From the NCBI GenBank assembly GCA_021234155.1, contig JAJEKV010000102.1, forward strand, positions 644,744 through 708,743: 64,000 nt of DNA. The letters run 5' to 3'. Below the pieces are notes generated by a model that was given only the letters and a program-made list of their open reading frames with translations, was not told where the DNA came from and searched no databases. This stretch comes from Isoetes taiwanensis (Eukaryota; Streptophyta; Lycopodiopsida; Isoetales; Isoetaceae). The stretch's first letter is position 1. Every line of letters begins with the position of its first letter. Below are positions 46,519 through 58,925 of the stretch, piece by piece. The position numbers and the translations under genes are program-made.

Positions 46519-49500
46519 TTATATACATGCTTTCTCTGTTTTTCTAGACAAGGTCATCTTGTTGTCAATCATGTTAAGTTCACAAGTTGCACCCTAGATG
46601 TTATGGTTCTTACTCCTAATTATTATTTTATGTTCATTCTAAAGGTCTCCTTTTTTAATTTTTCCTCATTATCTTTTTCTCGTCTACTTTTTCCTTACCT
46701 AAGCTTTAGGGTTTCCCCTGTACTCATTCCGGCTCACGATGGAGGCAGACGTCTTCTTGCTGGCCTACACAGATAGGCATCTTCACGGTTATGGCATCAG
46801 CGGATGGATCCGCTTTCCCAAAACCAATGCTTTTACGTGCTTGCTTATTTATACCGGGCTTTGTGTGTTGTGGTTTCCACTATCAGCCCCATTCTTCTTC
46901 GCTTTGTTTTACGGTACCCATTGCTCTGATTGGTGTATGGGAAGGAAGAAGGGTGGCTTAAATAAAGCCACGAAACTGAGACTGGAGGAAGAAAAGAGGA
47001 TGGCTGAAAAGAGGAAGAAATTGTTTGATTTTCATAAGCCTGCAAAGGCTCTAGCCATTTCTGCAGCCAATAGGTTGCCTAATTCAGAAGGTGAAGGCAG
47101 CTCCATCCAGGTTAACAAAGGTCCTGCTGTTAAGCATCTGGTGTCCACTATCGAATCTCCCATTGTCATTGCCTCTGATGATAATATTACTTCCACGAAT
47201 TCTCCTTTACCTGCTGCTGCTCAAATTGGAGTTTCTGATCCCATCGACACTTCCATTCAGGTTTTTTGAGTAGTTCACAATTTCCCTAGTTTGTTGCTCT
47301 ACCTTAATTTTTTGATGCTCTGCCTTAATTTTTTGATGATCTATATCCTTAGTTTTCCTCTATCTATCTTGTTTCATTTTTTCCTTTGATAATCTAGCTA
47401 TGTAGATATTGATCTGTTTGTGTCTTTATGCCTGATCACCTATTACTTTTTTAACTCCTCTTTGTTGTTCTCCTTGCTTGTTCTTTATTTATTTAATGCT
47501 TTCGGTTATTTCATTCTTTGTATCATGTTCTTCTACAATGTGCTTGTCTGCTGTGTCTACATCTTGAACCTTTTATTATTTATGCTGTGCCTTATTAATT
47601 TTCATATCCCTGGTCTTAACTGTTCCACCATGCTTAGTTTTCCTTTTTATTGACTCTTGTTTCATTTTTCATTTGATTTCCTAGCTAAGAAGGTTTAGAT
47701 CTGCTTCTTTGTCTTTCTGCATGATCACCTATAACTCTTTAAATTCCTCTTAGTTGGTTTCCTTGCTTGATCTTTTCTTAGTTAGTACTTTGTATCCTCT
47801 TTATTCTAAGTTTCTTCTTGTTCTTCAACTTGCTGGTCGGCTGTGTTTTCATTTAGATCCTTGTCTTATTTGGCACTAGTGCAGCCTTGTTTCCTAATCT
47901 AGGTTGCATTTACATCTTGATCCTTTTATTATGTATACTTTGCCTTAATAATTTCCAGTTCCCCTGTCCTTAACTGTACCACTGTGCTTTGTTTTCCTTT
48001 TTATTGACTCTTGTTTCATTTCTCCTTTGTTATCCTTACTGTGTAGGTCTAGATCTGCTTTTGTCTTTCAGATATGTCACCTTTAAATTCCTCTTAGTTA
48101 TTTCCCCTGCTTGTTCCTTTCTAGTACTGTGTTTTATTTTATTCTAAGTATCATCTTGTTCTTCCATTTGCTTGGTTCACGGTTACATCTAGGTTGCATT
48201 TACATCAAGATCCTTTTATTATTTATGCTTGGCCTTAATATTTTCCAGTTCCCCTGTCCTTAACTATACCTCTGTGCTTTGTTTTCCTTTTATTAACTCT
48301 TGCTTCATTTCTCGGGTCTAAATCTTTGTTTGGTATTTGTTAAGTTTTTTCATTTTATTGATCTTGGTCGGTGATCCTTTTTCCAGATCTGTTCTATCTT
48401 GCTATTTTCTCTCCTTTAATTATGTTTCTTTTTAGGATTGTTTAACTAGGTTATAGTGGTGAAGGGCGATATAAGCCGGGTTTAGTCTTTTGCTTACACG
48501 CTACCACGATTATTGGCAACCATTTTAATGCTTGTCTAATTTCTTGTGGTGCGGGTAACCGGTGAACCCTCCATATAGTAATCTTGGTTCTGTTTTAGAA
48601 GCATATTCTGACTCATGTCTTTTTGAAAGCTGCCTTTGGTGATACTCTACATAAACATTTGGTGAATCTGTTTTATCTTTTGAAGATACCCTTAGTGATA
48701 TTCTACATAAACCTTTGGTGTATCTGTTTTGTCTTTTCAAGCTACCCTTGATGATACTCTACTTAAACCTTTGGTGAATCTGTTGTTTGAAGTTTGTCAT
48801 TTCGGTATTAGTCTTAATTGAACTTTATGATATTCTGTCCATTTTTTGTACACCATTTACATGGTTCTTAATGGCTGATTATTCCACTTTGATGTTTCAT
48901 GGCTCTGCTACTTTTTACTCTGGTTTGTTACATGGTATGAATACTATCAGTCTTTATGTTTCTCATCCATCTTTTAATCTCGTTTCTCTTTTATTTCTTT
49001 AGGGATTTCGTTCTATGAAGTCAATATTTTCTGTCCTTTTTCCTTACTGTTTCATCATACTTTTTGTCTCCTTTATTTCTTGTTCCTAATTTTTGTTATT
49101 TTGTCTACTTTTTATGTCTCCTCTTCAACCCTTTGTCTTCTTTTCTCTTCTATTGTTTGGTTGTTACTGCTCTATTTTCATATATTATCTGTTCCCTTAA
49201 TTATTTCTTGTATGTCACTTGCTACCATTACTTTGACCTTTTTCCTTATTAGTCTAACCGTTACTTTGATGTTTTCTATCCTTTTTTCCTTAAGTGTTTA
49301 GTCATCATTTTTGTCTTGTTTCTTTGTGACTTCATGTTAACATTTAGTCTCCTTTTTTCTATACATTTGTTATTTGTTCCTTTATTTAATTTTTTACTTT
49401 AGTTCTTCTTGATTTTATTCATACTTCCTTTCTTTGCTTTCCCCTTTTTTACTTGTCTTGTTCTGTTTTCTTGTTGTCTTTCATTTAACCTTTTTTACTC

Positions 49501-49815
49501 TTTCTTTTTTATGTTAACCCATGTATTCCTTTTGTTTACTAGTTTTTGCCCTAATTTTGGTCCTTTTGCTAAGAGTTACTTGTTTTTGTTTCCTTTCATC
49601 GTATTGTCTTTCTTCCCTTGTCCTTCTTTTCCTTAATTTCCCTTTTATTGATCTCTTTGTATTATTTTTGACCCTATTCAAGGCTTGAGGAGGATGTTGC
49701 ACCTAGTCCTACTTAAGACTGCTTTTTCAAAGGCCTTTTTTTCCAAAAGGAATCTTAGGTCTTTAATGTCTGAATATCTAGTTTTGTCTAGTATATTTCA
49801 GGCTTTGGGGGTTTT
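46519..49815 (+). repeat. Left copy of the ~3-kb direct repeat
   Basis: It starts ATATACATGCTTTCTCT after a poly-T tract and ends near TTTTGTCTAGTATATTTCAGG. It contains a TTATTTATACCGGGCTTTGTG promoter-like string (about 46845), exon 1 and a long T-rich intron. Confidence 0.85.
46937..47260 (+). CDS. Exon 1 of the Penelope-like gene
   Basis: ATG at 46937 begins MGRKKGGLNKATKLRLEEEK, a basic helical stretch, then a serine-rich tail ending in DTSIQ. A splice donor CAG|GTTTTT follows at 47261. The open frame extends upstream to 46739, but the TATA-like box near 46850 and the aligned ATG in the second copy (about 55990) favour the inner start. The exon joins exon 2 in phase 0. Confidence 0.55.
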
Positions 49816-49910
49816 TTAATGTCATTCCAGTTTCCGGGTTTAACTTGGGACCTTGGGTTGGGTCATGGTGCTCTCTCTCTTTCTTGCTAATTGGTTTATA
49901 TTTTTTACAG
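47261..49910 (+). other. Intron 1, 2.65 kb, pyrimidine-rich
   Basis: It starts GTTTTTTGAG and ends TTTTTTACAG, with extreme T richness throughout. Hydrophobic open frames inside (for example 47420-47653, 49064-49301, 49409-49636) are by-products of T-rich codons and not genes. Short internal direct repeats occur, such as CTGTCCTTAACTGTACC-like strings at 47970 and 48260, and CATAAAC(A/C)TTTGGTGAATCTG units at 48650-48785. Confidence 0.6.
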
Positions 49911-51466
49911 AATGTCCAACCTGATGATCTGAATAATGTTTGGATTAAGGAGCTTTTGGTTTTGAATTATCATTTATGCAAAATTTCGAGTCCAAACTTT
50001 GCTGTTCAGACCTTGATTGCTTGTATTCGAAACAAGGAAGTACACGAGTTCATTATTTTCAAAGAAAAGAGCTTGGTTGACAAAGAGAAATCTCCTGTAA
50101 GTTACTTTGGATTTAATGGTTGGTTTTCCATTTTCCAAAACATGAAATGTGCTAACTTCAAGCTAGAAGTATGCAAGACCATTATCTCTAAGGTTTATGC
50201 TGAGATGGAAGCTGTTCTGTTCGCTAGAACTTGTGAGGAGGATGAGTTGGGTAAGAAGTTCCTAATTGGCCTTTCACATCTGGAGCATGTTCATGATATT
50301 AAACCTTCTCTCCAACCTGATAATACAACTGATCCAGGGTCTGATGGTGGCAGTAAAATTGATGTGAAAAACTGTTTATTCACTGATGATGATTTGCTTG
50401 AAGATGAGCTTGAGGTTATCTGCACTAATGCTGCTGAGACTGATGATGAACAGGAAAATGTACCTACTTTAACTCTGCAGAATTCTTCAAAGTTTCCTAT
50501 CATCCCTGAACAAAGTGTTGAATGCTATGCGGCTGCTTGGAATCATGCCATTTGGAAAAGCCAGAATTTTGGCGCCCTTGCCCCTATTAATGTGGAAACA
50601 TGGAAAGCTCTTACAGGTATTATTGATGATGAAATCAGATCTGCCAGTGCCAAAGCTTTTAAACTTGAAAAATTTTTCACAAAAAAAGAAGTTGCCTTAC
50701 CTTTCAAATCTGATATCTTTGGCCAGCCTTGTTTATATGATACCCCCTTGAATATTAGCCAGAAGGGTAACATGGCCTTCTCCAATGATAAGAGGGATGG
50801 CTTCTTTTTGAAAAAAATCTGGAGGACTCATTGCCCATTCCTTACTTGTGCATGTGATAAGGATACCAAGAAAGCTGATAAAACTGATAAATCGGAATGC
50901 AGATCTGGTATTGTATGGATTGACCAAGCAGTTTGGTTTCTGTTAAACAATTTGGAGACTGTTTTCCCTAATGCTTCCCCCATAGCCAAGATGGTTGGTC
51001 TTACTAAGCTTTTACACAATGTTCTCAAACCTGCTGTTCTGGCCTACTTCTCTTATTTGGAAGTTAGAAAAGTTTTTATCGACATGACCCTGTTTTATGC
51101 TGTATCTCCTAACAGTGATCTTAAGGCTGCTTTTGGTAACACTAAGCTTGTTGATATTGCTGAGAAGACCTTGAGGCCTGTTGCCTTCAGACTCGACCAA
51201 GCTTCTAAAAAGAAAAATGAAAATTCTCAAAGGAAGTCTATCTCTAATAGCAGTATGTCTTCTGGTTTTTTCTCTCCTAGACGACCCCCCAGGGTCACCA
51301 TGGATCCTCGTCTTGCTGGTTACAATGCTTCTACGGATGTCAATGTTGTTAAGGCAGCCAAGAATGTCCTTGATGGTGATGAGTACTCAGTTACAAAGGG
51401 TGGAAACAAAGACCTTGCACTGGATGTCACTGATCCTTTGAGATTGGACTATACGGATATCACAAG
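49911..51466 (+). CDS. Exon 2 of the Penelope-like gene, unknown N-terminal region
   Basis: About 518 codons open without stops, starting NVQPDDLNNVWIKELLVLNY after the acceptor TTTTTTACAG. There is an acidic stretch (LFTDDDLLEDELEVICTNAA) at about residues 170-200 of the 549-codon frame, a Lys/Cys patch (CPFLTCACDKDTKKADKTDK), and a Ser/Arg/Pro tail with a possible nuclear-targeting stretch (QASKKKNENSQRK, then FFSPRRPPR). I do not recognise a domain. It could hold an endonuclease or nucleic-acid-binding function. The donor is likely ACAAG|GTCAGT at 51467. The phase does not match exon 3 by one base, which suggests a frameshift or another donor. Confidence 0.6.
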
Positions 51467-51784
51467 GTCAGTCCTATGTTCTCTATATTCATGATTATTG
51501 TGATCTATTTACTCTATTTACTCAATTTCTTTTTTATCTTTATTGCTATTGATTGATTCTTTCTTTGCTTGGTATTATTTCTCTATCCTCCAAGGGTTTT
51601 TATGAAAAGAGTTTTCCCTTGGAGTGATATATATCCTTTCCAAAAAAACTTTTATTCCTCTCAGTTGACTGTTATTCTCTCTACAGTCACTGTACCTATT
51701 CCTTTTATAAGGTTTTTCTTTTAATCTCTTTCTAACCTTGAATCTCTTCGTCCTTTTTACTGAAATACAAATAACTTTTTTTAG

Positions 51785-52913
51785 GAAACCATACAAAATT
51801 CAAGAACTGTGTTAAGGGACTGCAATAGAAGGAGACGCCTTGTTACAGTTAAGAATAGGACCAAAACAAAAGTGGTTCACTGTACCTTCTTCTCCAAATC
51901 CTTGGAGAAGTTTAACATAAGAGATATTTTCAAGGAAGTTTTATCACAAAGTCTTCCGGATTTGGCTTCTCAACTTTTAGATGTTACCCTTTTTGGTTGG
52001 AGGTTTATTGATCAGCTAAGGGACAAGCTGTACAAACCCTTTGAAGTGTTTGCGGATGGCTTCCCAAAAAAATGCCCTTGTAACAATCCAAGTTTGGCTA
52101 AATTTGTTGACCCTACTATTGGCCATGTTCGTACTATGCAATTGGAGATTGTACATTGCCCTAAACTCAGATTGGCACTCTCTTCTGGTCTTAATCATAT
52201 ACCTGATGGGACATTTTCTGTGAATCAGTTTTTATTGGACTTCAAAACCACTGTTGACCAATTTTTTTCTGTTCACCATTACAATCTGCTTCATATTTCT
52301 GATTTTCAGATTCAGGCCTTGAAAAACAAATTACTCTATGTTGCTAAGATAAAGATTACTGATCTCAAATCCAATTGTCAGCCAAAAAGATGCTTATGGG
52401 AGGATGGCAATGTTAAGAAAAATATGTTGTGGTTACAGAAAAATCTTTATATTTCTGAGGTAGACAAAGCTGGAAACAATCCTTCCTTCATTTGCCAGAA
52501 GCACATCAGGGATATGGCTATGCTGAGGCTAAACAGCCCTGATTTTGAAAGCATTCCCTTTAATGCTTTTGAGATTAAGTGGGAGTGCATCCAGGGTATC
52601 ACTGAAATTTTAGGGCTTCAAAACCCTTCCTCTAACAGACTGCCCTATTTGATGGGGATATTTAAGGCCCACAAAGGTGACTATAGGTGGCTGACCAATG
52701 CCCATAATACCGTATTCACTGAAATCTCTGATTTATTGACTGCTATCCTTAATAATTTTGTGGAGTTATGGCCTGAAGTGTGCCACTGGAATACATCAGA
52801 AATCAGGTTGTGGATGAAAGACAAAGTTAATCCGTGCTGGCTTATCAACTCTTCTTTTGACTTTGTTCTGAATTTACCACCAAAGGTCTTCAATGTTTTC
52901 TCTTTGGACATTA
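51785..52913 (+). CDS. Exon 3, N-terminal part of reverse transcriptase
   Basis: After acceptor TTTTTTTAG the 373-codon frame reads an RT of the Penelope-like type. ISEVDKAGNNPSFICQKHI (about 52450-52510) matches the DKAxNN..C.K motif. PYLMGIFKAHKGDYRWLTNA (about 52640-52700) matches the 'PKLHK...R.I' motif. INSSFDFV follows, then VFNVFSLDI (motif A, catalytic Asp, at 52901-52912). Here the frame is cut by a transposon insertion. The RT resumes at 54560. In the family this enzyme copies element RNA at the target site. The protein was apparently intact up to the insertion. Confidence 0.7.
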
Positions 52914-54555
52914 AACCATCATTCATTTAAATTCAGATTATGTCATAATTATTGGAACTTTTGAATAAGAGAGATTTATTGTCGCGTCGTGTTTTCAAGA
53001 AAAAGTTTAGTTTTAGAGGCTTGGCGTCTCCGCCGCTCTCACAAAACTTTCCCCAATTTTTTCCCTCCCATTTTGCATTTTGTTTTTCCTCTAATGCCGC
53101 CCTTTTGCGTTTATTTCTATTTTCTTCTAAGACGTCATTTTGCCCTTGCCCTAAAATCGTTTTGCTTTTCTTCGTTTTGCTCTGCTGCAATATCTCTGTC
53201 ATAGCGGCTCATCTCTGTTTGCCGTTTCAAGCGCTTCATCTCTGTTTGCAGCTCATCTCTTGTCATAGCGGCTTCATCTCTGTTTGCTTCTTCAAGCCTT
53301 GAGGAACTTGACGAAGTTTCGCCTTATGGAGGCTTTATCGGAAGTTAAGGCGGCGTTCGGCTTTATCAGAGTTTCGGGCTTTATCAGAGTTTATCAGAGT
53401 TTATCAGAGTTTCTGGCTTTATCAGAGGCTAGGCGAGCATCCAGCTCTATTTAGACTCTATTGGACCGTTTCTGGCCTGATTCATGCAAATATTTTTTTG
53501 GATACTACAGTCGGATTTTCTAGCATATGCGTTGCAGCCGCTTTTGCTTGCTTCTTCCACCATCAAATGTTCAAGCTGGCCAGGTTTGGTTCTTATCTTC
53601 CGATTCTTCTCCTTCACTAAAATTTATTTAGATTAAGGCGAATTTGCGGCATCTTTCAGCATTGTGCAGGGCAGGATTTGGGACTTGGTAGGTACTCTAT
53701 GGATCGATTTAGCCCAGTTTCATCTATTTCTTCTTAATCGCCCCCTTGTTAACCTTCTCTGCAAAGGACTCATTCAGATGTCATGGTTTTTGAAAGCTAC
53801 TTGAAGTTAGCTGTTGCATCTCTAGTGCATATTTAAACAGAGCTTCCACTATGCAGCTTACTTGAATTTGTTCTTTTGCAGAATCTATTGTCATTGTTGC
53901 ATCTATACGGGTGGAAAATGTAGTGCCCATCTGCATGGTGAGGGCCATGGCAGAAGAATTCGTGGTTTAATTGTACTTCTTGGAGGAATACTGTTACTGT
54001 CCTGAACTATGGCAGCTTGTAAAATCGCGCTTGGGGCGATTTAAGTCTACTCCAATTTTAAAAGTTCTCTTAATAGTGTTTTAGGACTACCATAGCTGGA
54101 AAATTTAGCTTGGAAATTGCGCCAAGCGCGATTTTAAGTGTGCTATATTTTCTATAATTGTTCATTTAAAGCATTTTTGGACGACATATTGTACTATTTT
54201 GTGTGGATAGTCTAGCTTTTAGTTGCTTAAAATTAATATTTGAAAGGTGATCACCTTCTAATATTTCCTTTATTTATGTAAAGGAAGCGATTATTTTCAT
54301 ACTGATGTTAATGGGAAAATTGCTATTTCATGTATATTTTTGTTATAATGCTATATATCCCTTGTTGTAATTTAAAATAAATAAGTCCTTTCCGGACCTT
54401 AATTTGAAGTAAATTGAAAAAAATAACTCAAAATGCAACATACATAGGGTTTTGTATAACTAAAAATTGTTAAAAACACTAGATGCCTTGAAAATAATGC
54501 TTATTTGGTGATTTTGGAATTGACATAATCCCAAAAATATAAATGAATGATGGTT
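52914..54555. mobile_element. 1.64-kb terminal-inverted-repeat transposon inside the RT gene
   Basis: Ends are AACCATCATTCATTT (52914) and AAATGAATGATGGTT (to 54555), a perfect 15-bp inverted pair. They are flanked by ATTA on both sides (52910-52913 and 54556-54559), a 4-bp target duplication (or TTA). Without the element the RT frame would run on directly from motif A. No transposase is recognised inside, so it is non-autonomous. Internal features are a TTTATCAGAGTT tandem (about 53360-53425) and a 15-bp inverted repeat TAAAATCGCGCTTGG/CCAAGCGCGATTTTA (about 54018 and 54122). Superfamily unknown. Confidence 0.85.
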
Positions 54556-54559
54556 ATTA

Positions 54560-55456
54560 CTAAATGCTATGAAAACATTCCTCTTGATGGGGGAGGATGG
54601 TATTATAGAAGTTATTAATGATGTGGCCTTGTATGGGATGGCTCTAGGGTACCCTTAGCAAAACTTGTTATCAAGAATTTGACAAAATTCCTTCAAGTCA
54701 AATGGAAGAAAACTTGTGGTGATAACTCTCCTTGAGGCTGTTTTCTCAAGACAAGATTTCTGCAAAATAAACACTTGGCTTTTGTGCCATTGTTACCTTC
54801 AGGATAAGGTTCTGAAATTTGGAGACAGGAAGGTATTCCTATGGAGTTCTCTATGGGGTCATCTTGGTGCAACCTTTGTTGGCACATTTGAGCCCAGGTT
54901 CATCTCTAGGTTAGCCAAATTGGGTAGATTCAATGACATTTCTAGGTTTTCGTTTGCCTCGGATACATTGATGACTTGAGCATTATCAATGGAGGTGATA
55001 TGCTTGAGTTCTTTTCCTCGAGACTCGAATGTACCATTTATAATATGAACGAACTGTTGAGTTAAAGATGAAACGAATATTTGATGTGGATTCAAAGGTG
55101 GGCGATAAAGATAACTTCTCAACATTTGAGTTCAAGTTTTTGGACCCTATCTTGGTTTGCTCGCCATTTACTCCAGATCCTGAAAGAGAAACTTAAGTTC
55201 AAAGTTAACAGTTCATTACAGCCTAAGTTGCTTTGTAAATACCCCACTGGTCAAGCAGCGGTCGGTATCTCTCAAATCTTTTACCCTTTTGTACTCCGCT
55301 CAGGCGGTGAGATAACTCATCTGGTTAATTGTACTTTCTGGTGTGGCTTCAAAGAGACATCCTGGGAGAAATGTGTTGCCCCAGGCTCAAAGTTAACATT
55401 TTCCAGGGCTTTCGCACTTGACATTGAGGACCTTTCTAGAGTCTTAAAAGTATCTT
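54560..55456 (+). pseudogene. Reverse transcriptase, palm and thumb, decayed
   Basis: Continues motif A as KCYENIPLD, then GIPM (54832-54843) with MGSSWCNL. RFISRLAKLGRFNDISRF follows, then GYIDDLSIIN with the catalytic YIDD at 54964-54975. A thumb-like region reads KLLCKYPTGQAAVGISQIFY to the splice donor CTT|GTAAGT at 55457. Several frameshifts and stops separate these motifs. A further exon probably starts at 55523 after TTGCAG. No GIY-YIG motif is seen up to the second repeat copy at 55607. Confidence 0.7.
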
Positions 55457-55606
55457 GTAAGTTTATACGCTTTTCCATTTATTATTTCTAACTATTCCAT
55501 GTATGCATTTACCGGGTTGCAGGTGGGTCACAGCAGCAGGCCCTGTGCAACATTCTTTATAACATTTCATTTTGGGGACCTCTGTCCCGAGGTGGGAGGA
55601 AGTTTT

Positions 55607-58575
55607 TATATACATGCTTTCTCTTATTTTTCTAGACAAGGGTCATCTTGTTGTCAATCATGTGGATTCACAAGTTTCAGATGTTATGGTTTCTTACTCC
55701 TAATTATTATTTTATGTTTCATTCTAAGGAATTCTCCCTTTTACAATTTTTCCTCATTATCTTTTCTCGTCTTTCCTTACCCTACCACTGTGCTCATTCG
55801 GCTCACGATGGGCGAGGCGTCTTACAGATAGGCATCTTCCGCGAGATTTGCCAGCATCAGCGGATGGATCGCTTCCAAACCGATCTGCTTTTACGTAGCG
55901 CCCTTGTTTATACAGGGCTTTGTGCATGGTTTCCACTATCAAGCCCCATTCTTCTTCTAACATTTGGTACCCATTGCTACGATTGGTGCATGGGAAGGAA
56001 GAAGGGTGGCTTAAATAAACCGGCCGGAGGAAGAAAAGAGGATGGCTGAAGAGGAAGAAATTGTTGATTTTCACTTAAGCACCACCAAAGGCTCTAGCCA
56101 TTACTGCGTGACCAATAGGTTGCCCTGAACAGATTACGGTGAGGCGGCTCCATCGGTTAACAGTCCTGTATTCAAGCATGTCGGTTATCTATCGAATCTC
56201 CATTGTCATTGCCTCGATGATAATATTACTTCCGCGAATTCTCCTTTTCCTGCTGCTCAGGTGGAGTTTGATCCCTTGACACTTCCATTTCGGTTTTGAG
56301 TAGTTCACAATTTCCCTAATGGTGCATTGCACTACATAATTTTTGATGCTCTTACTTGTTTTGACGGTCTGTATCAGTTTTCCTCTCTTTGTTTTCTGTT
56401 TCCTTTGATAATCTAGCTATGTAGATATTGATCATTTGTATCTTTATGCACAGTCCACTGTTGCAACTCCTCTTTGTTGTTCCTCTTCCTTTGTTCTTTG
56501 TTATTTGTGCTTTCAGTTGTTTACAGGCTTCTTTGTATCTATTGTTTCTTCTATTTGGTGGCATCACGCTGTGTCTATCAGACGGCAACACAATATTTAT
56601 ATATATAATTTCCATATCATCCTTCATTCCTTGGATTTCCTTTTTATTGACTCTTCTTCATTTTTCATTTTGATTTCCCTAAGGTTTAGATCTTCTTTTT
56701 GTCTTTTTGCTGATCTACCTATAACTCTTTAAAATTCCTCTGGATTGGTTTTGCACTTTATGATCTTTTCTTCCCCAGTTGTTCTTATATTTTATTTCTA
56801 AGTTTCTTCTTGTTTCTTCAACTTTGTGTTTCAGGTTTCAGATCTTCTTATTTGGTGCAGCTGTTTCTAATCTAGGTTGCATTCTTGATCTTTATTAATA
56901 ATTTCATTCCATACATGCCTTTTAATGACTCTTGACTTTCATTTCTCTTTGACTGCTCCTTCCGGCCTTGGGGTCTAGATGCGCTTTTGTCTTTTGGATG
57001 TATCACCTAAATTCCTCAGTTTCCTATTTTACTTTCTAAATCATTTTGTTTTATTCTCAAATATCAATAACATTTAATTTCATTTAGTCTGGTTCATCTA
57101 GGTTTGTCAGATGCTTTTATTATTTATACTTATTTAATATTTTGTCCTTAGCTATACCTGCATTGCTTTGTTTTCCTTTTATTCTCTTTGCTTCATTTCT
57201 CGAGGTCAGGACTCATTTTGTTTTATTGTTCGATCTTGGTCAGTGTTGATCCTGGGATGTTCTATCTTGCTTTCTTTTCTCCTCCTTTAATTATGTTTCT
57301 TTGGGATTGTTTAACTGGAAGTTGCATAGTGGTCGGCACGGTTTGGTCTTTTTAACTTTACTACCCTGTTATTGGCAACCATTAATGCTTGTCTAATTTC
57401 TTTGTAGATGCAGATGCGGTGAACCCTCCATATAGTAATCTTGGTTGTTTAGGCATGTTCTGTTTCATACATCTTTTGAGTGCCTTTGGTATTACTCTAC
57501 AAACATTTGGTGAATCTGTTTTATCTTGAAGATACCCGCGGTATTATTCTACATAAACTTTAGTTGTATCTGTTTGTCTTTTCAAGCTACCCTTGATGTT
57601 CTCTATAGGCCTTTGGTGAATGTTGTTTTAGGTTGTCGACATTGGTAGTCTTAATTGAACTTTATGATGTTCCTGCATTTTTGCTGGTTTAGCTGATTAT
57701 TCCACTTTGATGTTTATGACTCTTTTTGCTACTTTTACTTACCTTGGTTTGTGCCCCATGGTAGCAGACTATCGGTCTTTATGTTTTCTCATCCATCTTT
57801 TAATCTACGTTTCTCTTTTATTTCTCTTTTGAGTTGCGTTCTATAAAGTCTTCTGTCCTTTTCCTTCTTTGTTTCATCTATTTTTTGTCTCCTTTGACTA
57901 CTTGTTCTAATTTTGTTGTTTTGTCTACTTTTTATGTCTCCTCTTCAACCATGTCTTCTTTTCTCTTCTATTTTGGTTATTCTGCTCTATTTTTCATATT
58001 ATCGTTCCCCATAATTCTTGTGTGTCACTTTTCTGCATTCTCACTTTGACCTTTTCCTTATTAGTCTTAGATTCTTTGAGTGTTTTCTATCCTTTTTCCT
58101 TAAGTGTTTAATCATCATTTTTGTCTTGTGCTTTGACTTCATGTTCAACATTTTAGTCTCCTTTTTTCTATACATTTATTGTTGTTTCCACTATTTAATT
58201 TTACTTTGGATTCTTCTTGATTTGTCCTTGCTTCCTTTCTTTACTTTCCACTTACTTGTCTTATTTCTTTATTGTCTTTCATTTAACCTTTTTACTCTTT
58301 CTTTTTATATATTCCTTTTTGTTTACTGGTTTTACCCCTAATTTTGGTCCTTTGCTAGAGTTACTTGTTTTGTTTCCTTTCTGTCATTTGTCTTTCTTCC
58401 CTTGTACCTTCTTTTCCTTGAATTTCCCTTTAGCCCAGTCTCTTTGTATTATTTTGACTATTCAGAGGCAGGAGGATGTTGCACCTAGTCTGCACTTCAG
58501 GAGGCTGCCTCAAAGCCTTTTCCAAAGGGATGTGGGTCTTTAATGTCAGATATCTAGATTTTGTCTAGTATATTT
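55607..58575 (+). repeat. Right copy of the ~3-kb direct repeat
   Basis: Begins TATACATGCTTTCTCT and parallels 46519-49815 to about TTTTGTCTAGTATATTTGGGC. Exon 1 here is broken (MGRKKGGLNKPAGG then frameshift). Relative to the left copy it has lost many 1-10 bp pieces. Confidence 0.85.
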
Positions 58576-58925
58576 GGGCTTTATGATTTTGAATAGTACT
58601 CTAGAATGCATGCTTACACTTGATACATGGGTTTGTTGCTGGATAGGGGTTTATTTGACTTGTTGCACCCGTTAAAGGTTGAAGTACCACCATAGGAATG
58701 TTCAATGTTTTGTGGTACATCAGATTTGAGCTATGAGACGCCTGTCGATGTTGTTGTTAACTAATGTTCCATTACACTGCTATGATAGCAATACCTTACC
58801 AGCATACAAAGATGTAGTTTATCTTAAAATTTATTTTGATTAAAGGTTTCCTGTGTGTATATGTATAGCTATATTGGTTTGCATTTGTTCTGGTTTATCT
58901 AACGTGTGTGTGCCTGTATGTTGGT
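58576..58925. other. Spacer after the Penelope-like element
   Basis: No gene or repeat recognised. Confidence 0.4.

Larger units (their letters stand above)
46519..58575 (+). mobile_element. Intron-containing Penelope-like retroelement with ~3-kb end repeats
   Basis: A direct repeat (46519-49815 and 55607-58575) flanks a 5.8-kb centre. The repeat contains the first exon and most of the first intron of the element's gene. The centre contains exon 2 and the RT. Penelope-like elements are known for keeping introns and for repeats produced by tandem or partial copies (pseudo-LTRs), which fits. The second copy is shorter through many small deletions. I did not find a GIY-YIG endonuclease motif, so class assignment rests on the RT. 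Confidence 0.65.

Noticed and set aside
47420-49636. Hydrophobic 'membrane protein' frames
   Set aside because: They lie in a T-rich intron; the residues (F, L, S, C) follow from composition.
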